Shown: positions 57,318-64,000 of the stretch, piece after piece
Layout: each line of letters begins with the position of its first letter
How positions within the stretch are numbered: position 1 is the first letter of the stretch
NCBI GenBank assembly: GCA_947625655.1
Contig: CANQPD010000006.1
Location: forward strand, 62,001 to 126,000
Origin: an uncultured Dysosmobacter sp.
GTDB taxonomy: Bacteria > Bacillota > Clostridia > Oscillospirales > Oscillospiraceae
Reading direction: 5' to 3'
DNA length: 64,000 bases
Notes under the pieces: model-generated
Told to the model about the DNA's origin: nothing
What the model saw: only the letters and a program-made list of their open reading frames with translations
Database searches by the model: none
Translations under genes and position numbers: made by a program

Positions 57318-57352
57318 CGCCGCCGGAGGAGACGCTCCGGCGGCGGATTTTT
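57318..57352 (+). terminator. Terminator of ilvA
   Basis: CGCCGCCGGAG, loop GAGACG, CTCCGGCGGCG, then GATTTTT. Confidence 0.9.
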
Positions 57353-57372
57353 CCGGGAAAAGTAAAATATAC

Positions 57373-57401
57373 TTGACAAAATGCCTGTATTAAATTACAA
57401 T
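57373..57401 (+). promoter_or_regulatory. Promoter of the membrane protein/XRE pair
   Basis: TTGACA (57373-57378), 17-base spacer, TACAAT (57396-57401). TGTA/TACA ends flank the -10, which could be an autoregulator site. The leader to 57523 contains nothing else I recognise. Confidence 0.7.
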
Positions 57402-57522
57402 GACACCATCAAGAAATGCATCCGCCGGCACGGTGAACCTCAAGCGCGGCGGGATAGGGCTGGTAATTTTTCAACATTTACGCGGCCGCGGCCAATGATG
57501 ATCCGACCGGGGAGGGCAGGGA

Positions 57523-58029
57523 ATGAACTTCTGGATTGTGCTGATGCTGATTTTCGCCGTCTATTTGGGGCTGGTGCTCTGGTTCTGCCATCGGGAGCGG
57601 ATCGGAGAGCCGCGGTTTGACGAGCGGCAGGAGCAGGCCCAGGGCGTGGCCTACAAATACGGCTTTTTTACGCTGGCCGTTAGTATTTGGCTCTTTACCC
57701 AGCTTGCGGAGGCGCTGCCCTGGCTCGGCACGGAGGCGGGGGGATTTCTCTGCCTGAGCTTTGGCGGAACGGCGTTTGCCATGACGGCGGTTTGGAAGGA
57801 CGCCTATCTGGGGCTGGATAAAAAGCCGGAGCGCACCGTGGCGGCCCTGGCGCTGGGCGGCATCGGATGCCTGGGCCTCAGCGGGTTTTATCTCTGGAAA
57901 GAGGGGCTGCTGGTGGACGGCACGCTGAACCTCTGGGTGGTGGTGGCGGTGATCAGCGCAGAACTCCTGCTGGTCCTGGCGGCCTTTCTGTACAGGTGTT
58001 TCCGCGCGCGGCGGGAGGAGGAAGCATGA
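57523..58029 (+). CDS. Membrane protein paired with an XRE regulator
   Basis: A 168-residue protein with four helices (1-22, 50-70, 75-95, 115-160 as two) and a conserved cytosolic EPRFDERQEQAQGVAYKYGFF segment. Such DUF3796/DUF2178-like proteins with a DERQ motif are encoded beside small XRE regulators in Firmicutes. The membrane gene precedes the regulator here. ATG 57523 follows GGGAGGG. Coupled to the next gene by a 4-base overlap. Confidence 0.7.
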   Translation: MNFWIVLMLIFAVYLGLVLWFCHRERIGEPRFDERQEQAQGVAYKYGFFTLAVSIWLFTQLAEALPWLGTEAGGFLCLSFGGTAFAMTAVWKDAYLGLDKKPERTVAALALGGIGCLGLSGFYLWKEGLLVDGTLNLWVVVAVISAELLLVLAAFLYRCFRARREEEA

Positions 58030-58217
58030 AGAATCTCCGCCTGAAATCCGCCCGGGCGGCCATGGACATGAGCCAGCAGCAGCTGGCGGACGCGGTGGGC
58101 GTCTCCCGCCAGACCATCAACGCCATCGAAAAAGGGGATTACAACCCCACCATCAAGCTGTGCGTCGCCATCTGCCGGACCCTGGGCAAGACCCTGGACG
58201 AGCTGTTTTGGGAATAA
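58026..58217 (+). CDS. YozG-type XRE transcriptional regulator
   Basis: A 63-residue single HTH domain: LKSARAAMDMSQQQLADAVGVSRQTINAIEKGDYNPTIKLCVAICRTLGKTLDELFWE, the YozG/small Cro-CI signature. It probably represses its own operon with the upstream membrane protein as sensor or partner, as for similar clostridial pairs. It has no effector domain. ATG overlaps the preceding stop. Confidence 0.88.
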   Translation: MKNLRLKSARAAMDMSQQQLADAVGVSRQTINAIEKGDYNPTIKLCVAICRTLGKTLDELFWE

Positions 58218-58346
58218 AACTTCATGCGCGCAGAGCCCATTGTGAAACATGGCAAAAGCCGCATGAAGTTTTTGCGCATCATTTTCGGCTGCCCTGAAGG
58301 GGCGAGAAAATGGCGCATCGTATAGTTTGCTATGCTTTTGCATAGC

Positions 58347-58381
58347 AAACCCCGGGGGGATCGCGGTCCCTCCGGGGTTTT
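58347..58381. terminator. Bidirectional terminator
   Basis: AAACCCCGG stem to CCGGGGTTT around GATCGCGGTC, with T on both sides; a TTTGCTATGC/GCATAGCAAA hairpin lies just upstream (58325-58349). Confidence 0.8.
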
Positions 58382-58385
58382 GCGC

Positions 58386-58589
58386 TTATCTGGTCAGGGT
58401 CAGCCTGAAATCCGGGCCGTCCTCGGCCACGGACACCTGATAGCCCTGGGAGCGGGCGAAGCGGGTGATGTTCTCCACAGCCACCTGCGCGTCCGCCAGG
58501 ACCTCCAGCTTGGCCGGAGCGCCGTTTTGCAGCGCCTTCTGCACCATCACAACGGGGATGGGGCAGGAAAGACCTCTGGTATCGACCAT
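58386..58589 (-). CDS. tusA: TusA-family sulfur/selenium carrier protein
   Basis: A 67-residue protein: MVDTRGLSCPIPVVMVQKAL, with Cys in the CPxP motif, is the TusA signature; the Cys carries persulfide or perselenide. Located directly after yedE (the ATG overlaps yedE's stop by one base), so it likely serves selenium handling and not general tRNA thiolation. Confidence 0.9.
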   Translation of the reverse strand: MVDTRGLSCPIPVVMVQKALQNGAPAKLEVLADAQVAVENITRFARSQGYQVSVAEDGPDFRLTLTR

Positions 58590-59692
58590 TACGCAGCCTC
58601 CTTTCCGGGGAGATGGGCCACGGAGACGGCCAGCAGCACCACAAAGCCGATGACCACGGCGGCCATGCCGGCGGTGCCGATGCCGCCCACCGTGTAGACG
58701 CCGTCCACAACGCTGTCGGCGTTGCCGGCCAGGCCGAAGTTATGGGCCACGGCGGCGCCGACGATCATGCCCAGCACGGTCACGGCGGAGTCGCCGTTGC
58801 CCTCACCGGCCAGGATCAGCTGGCGCAGGGGGCAGCCGCCCAGCAGGATGGAGCCCCAGCCCGCCAGCGCCATGCCCAGGAAGGACCACAGGTACTGGCT
58901 GTGGGCGATGGGCTGGGAGACGGCGGAGAGGTTGTAATTGCCCAGGATCAGGTTGCCGACGGTGACGGTGACCCAGATGGCCACAAAGCCGGTGAGCAGG
59001 TTGAAGTCCCGGAGCATGAAGGCGTCCCGCAGGCCGCCGGCCATGCACAGGCGGCTGCGCTGGGCCATGACGCCCACCGCGAGGCCCGCGATGAGAGAGA
59101 CCACCAAGGGCGCGTGCATGGAACCGGGGCCCTCCTCAGAGAAGCGGAGCAGGGCGGGGAAGGCCGCCAGCAGCACCAGCAGCACCACCATGACGCCGGG
59201 GAGCATGAAGCCCTCGCCGGTGGGGACGGGATAGGCCCGGCCCAGGGAGAAGCCCTTTTTCAAAAAGACCACGCCCACCAGGATGCCGGCGAGAAAGCCC
59301 AGCAGGCCCGCCACGGCGGTCAGGTCGCCGCCGCCCAGGCGGATGACCATGCGCAGGGGGCAGCCCAGGAAGACCAGGGCGCCGATCATGACAAACAGGC
59401 CCAGCACAAAGCGGCTGGCGGGGGAGGAGCCGGCCTTGGCCCGGAACTCCCTGGCGGCCAGGGCCGCGATCAGGGCGCCCAGGACGATGCCGATGATCTC
59501 CGGACGGATGTACTGCACCTTGGCGGCGCTGTGCAGGCCCAGGGCGCCGGCGATGTCCCGCTCGAAGCAGGCGATGCAGAAGCCCATGTTCTTGGGGTTG
59601 CCCATGGCGGTCAGCACCAGGGCCGCGACGCCCACCACCACGCCGGTCAGCAGGATCAGGCCGTGCTCCCGGAACCAGTTTTTCTCTTTCAT
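58589..59692 (-). CDS. yedE: YedE-family selenium transporter/membrane protein
   Basis: A 367-residue protein with about ten membrane helices. MGFCIACFERDIAGALG, FLGCPLRMVIRLGGGD, RSRLCMAGGLRDAFML and LGGCPLRQLILAGEGNGD are the YedE (FdhT) signature; the repeated Cys-Pro-Leu-Arg pair is typical of the wider YeeE/YedE family that transports sulfur or selenium compounds. I start at ATG 59692, 7 bases after AGGAG. Operon DUF3343-yedE-tusA. Confidence 0.92.
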   Translation of the reverse strand: MKEKNWFREHGLILLTGVVVGVAALVLTAMGNPKNMGFCIACFERDIAGALGLHSAAKVQYIRPEIIGIVLGALIAALAAREFRAKAGSSPASRFVLGLFVMIGALVFLGCPLRMVIRLGGGDLTAVAGLLGFLAGILVGVVFLKKGFSLGRAYPVPTGEGFMLPGVMVVLLVLLAAFPALLRFSEEGPGSMHAPLVVSLIAGLAVGVMAQRSRLCMAGGLRDAFMLRDFNLLTGFVAIWVTVTVGNLILGNYNLSAVSQPIAHSQYLWSFLGMALAGWGSILLGGCPLRQLILAGEGNGDSAVTVLGMIVGAAVAHNFGLAGNADSVVDGVYTVGGIGTAGMAAVVIGFVVLLAVSVAHLPGKEAA

Positions 59693-59751
59693 ACACACAC
59701 TCCTATCGTTGTTTTTTGAAAAAAATATCGAAGAATAAAAAGAAAAACAGC

Positions 59752-59988
59752 TCAGACCATCCGTTCATAATACCCGGCGGCGTCAATGCCCGCCTCCTGA
59801 AAACGGGCCTCCAGGGTGGGGCGGAGCTCCGGCGGCGCGGACCAGGCGATGCCGCAGTCGGAGGTCACGCTTCTGGGCACGGAGATGAGACGGCCCTCCA
59901 GCGAGAGCTTTCGGCACAGCCGTTCCGCCGCCATGGCGCCGGCGGTGGTGTGGAAGGCAACCACCAGGCGAAGCTGCTTCTCCCGCAC
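59752..59988 (-). CDS. DUF3343 protein, second copy
   Basis: A 78-residue protein, same length as 38662-38898. LVVAFHTTAGAMAAERLCRKLSLEGRLISVPRSVTSDCGIAWSAPPEL carries the family motifs, but the second Cys of GCGMC is Ala here (DCGIA). Start GTG 59988 is 6 bases after AAAGGGG; ATG codons upstream lack an RBS. First gene of DUF3343-yedE-tusA. Confidence 0.82.
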   Translation of the reverse strand: MREKQLRLVVAFHTTAGAMAAERLCRKLSLEGRLISVPRSVTSDCGIAWSAPPELRPTLEARFQEAGIDAAGYYERMV

Positions 59989-60190
59989 AACGATCCCCCT
60001 TTCCATCCAAACCATTATTCTTTTATGAGAATAACACATGTCCTGGAAAAAGTCGAGATCTGTTTTGAGTATCACGCGGAAAAGGGACGGGGACCGGCGG
60101 CGGATCTCCTCCGGACAGGGCGAGTTCCCGGAAAATCAGAGGAAATACCGAAATTTTTCCACAGGTTGCCCCATGAGATCCCTCCCATGG

Positions 60191-60218
60191 AAAACGGCTC
60201 CCGAATTGGGAGCCGTTT
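60191..60218 (-). terminator. Terminator of the lipoprotein gene
   Basis: AAACGGCTCCC (60192-60202), loop, GGGAGCCGTTT (60208-60218) with a T-run on the minus strand. Confidence 0.85.
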
Positions 60219-60230
60219 CAGGGAGGGCAG

Positions 60231-61616
60231 TCAGGGATCGGCGGGGGCCAGGGCCGCCTGCAGGCGGATGGGGTCGTCCGGGAACCGGGGATGCTCCGTC
60301 AGCTCCCCCAGGACCTGATCGAAGACGGCGGGGTCCGCTTCCCGCTGGACCCGGAGAAGGGCGGCGAGGGGCTCCTGATATTCGCCCCGGGCGGAGAGGT
60401 ACAGCCGCATCATGCACAGGTCCCGGACGGCCTGGTCATTGCCAACGGCGGCACGCTCCAGGGCGGCGCGGAGAAGGGGCCACCAATTGCTGATGTAATG
60501 GGTTTCCAGGACCGCCCAGTTGTCCTTGGTGAACAGGGACACGCAGTCCAGCAGATCCATGTCGTCCACCGTATAGCTATAGCGAAGATTTGAGAGCAGG
60601 TGATCGATCCGGCAGCTGGCCTCAATGTAGCCGCGGTTGGCATCGCTGACCAGGGTAAAGCTCCCGGGCAGGATCTCATCGCCGTAGAAGTCTGACACGA
60701 ATGCCCGGGCGGCCCCCAGGGGCAGAAGCAGTTCCGGGCGCCCGCCCGCGTCGCAGGCGGCCTGAAGCTCCGCGTAATACTCCGCCGCGGGGACGCCGGT
60801 GTCTGGGAAATAAGGGCAGACGCGGCCGCAGACGTCATATACCCGCTCCACGCACCAGATGCCGCCCTCACCCTGCCGGACCGGCTGGGAGAGGACCAGG
60901 ATGTCATAGGTATGTGTGTCGCCGTCGATGACAAAGTCGGTATAATAGTTCACATAGGCGTGCTTGCCCGCATAGGTGAATTCCCGGCTGAGGAATTCGG
61001 ATTCGTCAAAGGGGGCGAGACCGTTGCGGGCAATGATATCGGCGCAGACCTGTTCGCCGATGCCGCACAGGACCTGCCATTGGGCCCAGTCCGGGCTCTC
61101 CCGGTCGATTTTGCCGCCGCGGTAGTACCGGCAGTCCGTGGGCTCGAGTCTGGCATAGTACCAGCCATCGTCTTTGGCGAAGACGGTGACGCCGTCGCTG
61201 TTGAAGCCCTCGCCCTCGTAACTGGAGAGGTGGCGCTCGTAGACGACCTGGTCAAAAGCGGCGACGGCGAAGAGAAAGCCAACGCCGTCAACGCTGCCGT
61301 GGTCTGCCTGATGCGCCTGTGCGGAGGCCTTTTCACTGACGGAAAGCAGGGGAAACCAGTGGCCGTCCGGGTCCTCGGCCGGTTCCGCGTCGGCGGCCCT
61401 CTGGGCCCTGGGCAGCAGCGGCCGCCAGTTGGAGGCGGTGTCTGCATCGGGAAAGTCCCGCGTTACGATGAGCTGGTCCAGGTATTCCTCCGGCAGGACG
61501 ATCTCCAGGCCGCGGGGGCCGGTCTCCGCCGGCGGCACGGTGTTTTGCCGTTGACCGCAGCCCGCCAGCAGGAGCAGGCAGAGCAGCGGGAGCAGGAGCT
61601 TTTTCAGACGGTACAT
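60231..61616 (-). CDS. Hypothetical secreted lipoprotein
   Basis: A 461-residue protein. Signal peptide MYRLKKLLLPLLCLLLLAGC with lipobox LAGC, then a soluble domain rich in aromatic/acidic residues (HWFPLLSVSEK, DGWYYARLEPTDCRYYRGGK, GGIWCVERVYDV). The C-terminal 120 residues look helical. I start at ATG 61616 (RBS AAAGGGA); the frame upstream lacks an RBS. No family recognised. Terminated at 60191-60218 and divergent from smc. Confidence 0.65.
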   Translation of the reverse strand: MYRLKKLLLPLLCLLLLAGCGQRQNTVPPAETGPRGLEIVLPEEYLDQLIVTRDFPDADTASNWRPLLPRAQRAADAEPAEDPDGHWFPLLSVSEKASAQAHQADHGSVDGVGFLFAVAAFDQVVYERHLSSYEGEGFNSDGVTVFAKDDGWYYARLEPTDCRYYRGGKIDRESPDWAQWQVLCGIGEQVCADIIARNGLAPFDESEFLSREFTYAGKHAYVNYYTDFVIDGDTHTYDILVLSQPVRQGEGGIWCVERVYDVCGRVCPYFPDTGVPAAEYYAELQAACDAGGRPELLLPLGAARAFVSDFYGDEILPGSFTLVSDANRGYIEASCRIDHLLSNLRYSYTVDDMDLLDCVSLFTKDNWAVLETHYISNWWPLLRAALERAAVGNDQAVRDLCMMRLYLSARGEYQEPLAALLRVQREADPAVFDQVLGELTEHPRFPDDPIRLQAALAPADP

Positions 61617-61748
61617 GGCAACATCCCTTTCTGCGCGGTGAGATCCGTTGGTTTGCTCTTCATGATAGACTGGAACCGGGGCCTTTTCCCCCTCATGCAG
61701 TGACAAAAAGGAACAAAGCGGAAACAATGATGAAATTTTGGATTTGCC

Positions 61749-61777
61749 TTGAAAAGCAGCCGTTTCTTTGCTATATT
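61749..61777 (+). promoter_or_regulatory. Promoter of smc
   Basis: TTGAAA (61749-61754), 17-base spacer, TATATT (61772-61777), 39 bases before the start codon. Confidence 0.7.
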
Positions 61778-61816
61778 ATTCTAGTTATAGTATGTTGAGC
61801 TGACAGAGGTGGAAAC

Positions 61817-64000
61817 GTGTATTTAAAAGCATTGGAGATCCAGGGCTTCAAGTCCTTCCCGGACAAGACGGTCCTGAATTTCGGCGAGGATATCACCGCC
61901 ATCGTGGGCCCCAACGGCTCCGGCAAGTCCAATATCTCCGACGCCATCCGCTGGGTCATGGGCGAACAGAGCGCCAAGGGCCTCCGGGGCGCCAAGATGG
62001 AGGACGTCATCTTCGGCGGCACCGAGAAGCGGGCCCAGGTGGGCTTTGCCCAGGTGACGCTGGTCATCGACAACACGGAGCACATCTTCCCCACCATGGA
62101 GGAGAGCGAGGTCTCCGTCACCCGCCGCTACTACCGCAGCGGCGAGAGCGAGTATTACATCAACCGCCAGTCCGTCCGCCTGCGGGACGTGACGGAGCTG
62201 TTTCTGGACACCGGCATGGGCAAGGAGGGCTACTCCATCATCGGCCAGGGCAAGATCGACGAGATATTGTCCGCCAAGAGCGGCGAGCGCCGGGAGATCT
62301 TCGAGGAGGCCGCCGGCATCTCCAAGTTCCGCCACCGGAAGGAGGAGTCCGAGCGGAAGCTGGAGCGCACCGAGGAGAACCTGGTGCGCATCAACGACAA
62401 GATCGCCGAGCTGGAGCTCCAGGTGGAGCCCCTGCGGGAGCAGTCTGAAAAGGCGAAGAAGTATCTGGTCCTGCGGGACGAGCTGCGGCTTTTGGAGATC
62501 TCCGTGTGGCTGGAGAACCTGGACGCGCTGAAGATGGGCGCCCGGAAGCTGGAGAGCGACTTCCACGCCGCCGAGCAGGAGCGGGACGAGGCCAGGGCCG
62601 CCCTGGACGCCCTCTATGCCGAGGGGGAGCGGTTCGGCGAGCAGATGCGGGAGAAGGACATGGAGGCGGAGCGCATCCGCGCCGAGGCCGCCGAGCTGGA
62701 CGGGCGGATGAAGGACCAGGAGTCCGCCGTGGCCGTGCTGGAGAGCGGCATCGCCCACAATGAAGAGAATATCCGGCGGGCCCGGGCGGAGCTGGAGGAG
62801 ACCGACAGCCGCGCCGGCGGCCTGGAGAGCCAGGCGGCGGAGCAGGAGAGCCGCATCGCGGAGATCGACCGGGAGACGGAGGCGCTGAACGCCGCCCTGG
62901 ACGCGCTGCTGGAAAAGGCCCGGGCCGCCGCCGAGCAGGCGGGGGGCGCCCAGTCCCAGGCGGAGGTCCTCCGGGGCCGGGAGGCCATGGCCGCGGCGGC
63001 CGCCGCCGATGCACGGGCGGAGGCCGTCGCCATCGCCGCGGAGAACGGTCAGATCGCCGAGCGGAAGGCCGCTGTGGAAAGCGACAAGGCCGCCGCCGAG
63101 ACCCAGCTGGCGGAGTCGGAAAAAGAGGCCAAGGCCAACCGCCGGGCGTTGGAGGACGCCCGGGATGAGGCCGCCGCCGCGGCCAATATCATCGCGGGCC
63201 ACAGCCTGCGGATGGAGGAGCGGAAGAAGAAGGCCGCCGCCGCGTCGGAGCAGCGGGTGAAGCTGACCATGGACGTGGGGGCGCTGGACAACCGCATCCG
63301 CCTGCTGACGGAGATGGAGAAGGAGTACGAGGGCTTCTCCAAAGCTGTGAAAGTGGTCATGCAGGCGAAAAACAGCCTCCGGGGCATCCACGGGCCGGTG
63401 GCGAGCCTGATGAAGACGGAGCAGCAGTATTCCCTGGCCATCGAGATCGCTTTGGGCGCGGGCCTGCAGAACATCGTGGTGGACCGGGAGGAGGACGCGA
63501 AAGCGGCCATCAACTTCTTAAAGCAGCGGGAGGGCGGCCGTGCCACCTTCCTGCCTCTCACCGCCATCCGGGGCGACGAGCTGCGGGAAAAGGGCGTGGA
63601 GAACGAATTCGGCTTTGTGGGCGTGGCGTCCCGGCTGGTGACGTTTGATGCCAGATATCAGAATATTTTCAATAACCTTCTGGGCCGCACGGTCATCGTG
63701 GAGGACCTGGACTGCGGCATCGCCATGGCCCGGAAGTACCGCAACGCTTTCCGCATCGTGACGCTGGACGGCCAGGTCATCAACCGGGGCGGCTCCATGA
63801 CCGGCGGATCCACCAACCGCAGCGCCGGCGTCCTGAGCCGCGCCGCGGAGCTGGAAAAACTGAACGGCCGCGCCGCCGCCATGCATGAAAAGCTCACCGC
63901 CGCCCAACAGGCGGAGGAGGCCGCCAACCGGGAGCTGGCCGCCGCCCAGTACGAACTGGAGACGGCGGAGGGCCAGCGCCGCCAGGCCGAGGACGAGGTT
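61817..64000 (+). CDS. smc: Chromosome segregation protein SMC (3' end outside window)
   Basis: Start GTG 61817 after AGAGGTGG; the frame is open for all 728 codons to the window edge. Residues 1-170 form the head: Walker A GPNGSGKS (31-38), VMGEQSAKGLRG, and RQSVRLRDV. Then the first coiled coil (about 165-500), and the hinge region from about 523 (GIHGPVASLMKTEQQYSLAIEIALGAGLQNIVV, RATFLPL), followed by SMTGGSTNRSAG and the start of the returning coil at about 650-728. The signature and Walker B domain lie beyond 64000. SMC with ScpAB condenses and segregates chromosomes. Length so far fits the roughly 1190-residue family. Confidence 0.95.
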   Translation, partial: MYLKALEIQGFKSFPDKTVLNFGEDITAIVGPNGSGKSNISDAIRWVMGEQSAKGLRGAKMEDVIFGGTEKRAQVGFAQVTLVIDNTEHIFPTMEESEVSVTRRYYRSGESEYYINRQSVRLRDVTELFLDTGMGKEGYSIIGQGKIDEILSAKSGERREIFEEAAGISKFRHRKEESERKLERTEENLVRINDKIAELELQVEPLREQSEKAKKYLVLRDELRLLEISVWLENLDALKMGARKLESDFHAAEQERDEARAALDALYAEGERFGEQMREKDMEAERIRAEAAELDGRMKDQESAVAVLESGIAHNEENIRRARAELEETDSRAGGLESQAAEQESRIAEIDRETEALNAALDALLEKARAAAEQAGGAQSQAEVLRGREAMAAAAAADARAEAVAIAAENGQIAERKAAVESDKAAAETQLAESEKEAKANRRALEDARDEAAAAANIIAGHSLRMEERKKKAAAASEQRVKLTMDVGALDNRIRLLTEMEKEYEGFSKAVKVVMQAKNSLRGIHGPVASLMKTEQQYSLAIEIALGAGLQNIVVDREEDAKAAINFLKQREGGRATFLPLTAIRGDELREKGVENEFGFVGVASRLVTFDARYQNIFNNLLGRTVIVEDLDCGIAMARKYRNAFRIVTLDGQVINRGGSMTGGSTNRSAGVLSRAAELEKLNGRAAAMHEKLTAAQQAEEAANRELAAAQYELETAEGQRRQAEDEV

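Noticed and set aside
59752-60075. Longer DUF3343 start at 60075
   Set aside because: The extra N-terminus has no family match or RBS; GTG 59988 gives the standard 78 residues.

Overview
The window is GC-rich, densely coded chromosome from an anaerobic Firmicute. The gene set (SmpB/tmRNA, selenium-use genes, SLH surface proteins with a CsaB-type pyruvyltransferase, FeoAB, NiaR, clostridial conjugative-element cargo) fits an Oscillospiraceae-type Clostridium. No rRNA or tRNA gene is visible, so I do not place it below family level.

Layout. 1-2308: end of smpB, a cyclophilin, a short-chain dehydrogenase, two tandem structured repeats and the tmRNA gene ssrA. 2309-11488: a degraded island of conjugative-element cargo (ArdA-like, YodL-like and DUF proteins, a Dam/serine-recombinase chimera, a truncated Y-family polymerase and YolD). 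At least three ORFs are joined at deletion scars. 11489-12493: about 1 kb with no convincing intact gene, filled with decaying copies of a structured repeat on the minus strand. 12494-24670: housekeeping genes (greA, riboswitch-controlled yjdF, a radical SAM enzyme, dus, a lone PTS IIC under a palindromic operator, niaR) and a heterodimeric ABC exporter. 24892-30863: an FbpABC-like importer operon with a HAD phosphatase and a LacI-type operator. 30979-33419: FeoA-FeoB plus a Cys-rich partner under a metal-repressor-like box. 33546-39615: VOC, RCC1-like and lysA genes, then a selenium/sulfur cluster (yedF, class V aminotransferase, DUF3343).

39650-50118 is a cell-surface locus. Two SLH-anchored proteins have nearly identical C-termini and unrelated AT-richer N-termini. 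They lie on either side of a glycosyltransferase-CsaB fusion, the enzyme type that makes the pyruvylated wall polymer SLH domains bind. Each SLH gene has the same duplicated structured leader of about 350 nt, with a strong conserved promoter pointing away from the gene into a possible ~90-nt RNA. This is the best candidate here for an undescribed system.

50218-55070 is a proline operon (proB-proA-membrane protein-proC-hydantoinase), followed by a TepA-like protease and ilvA. 58386-59988 is a second selenium-use cluster (DUF3343-yedE-tusA), and smc runs off the end. Functions come from motif and family recognition by eye; no database search was run. Promoter, operator and RNA calls are sequence-pattern inferences.
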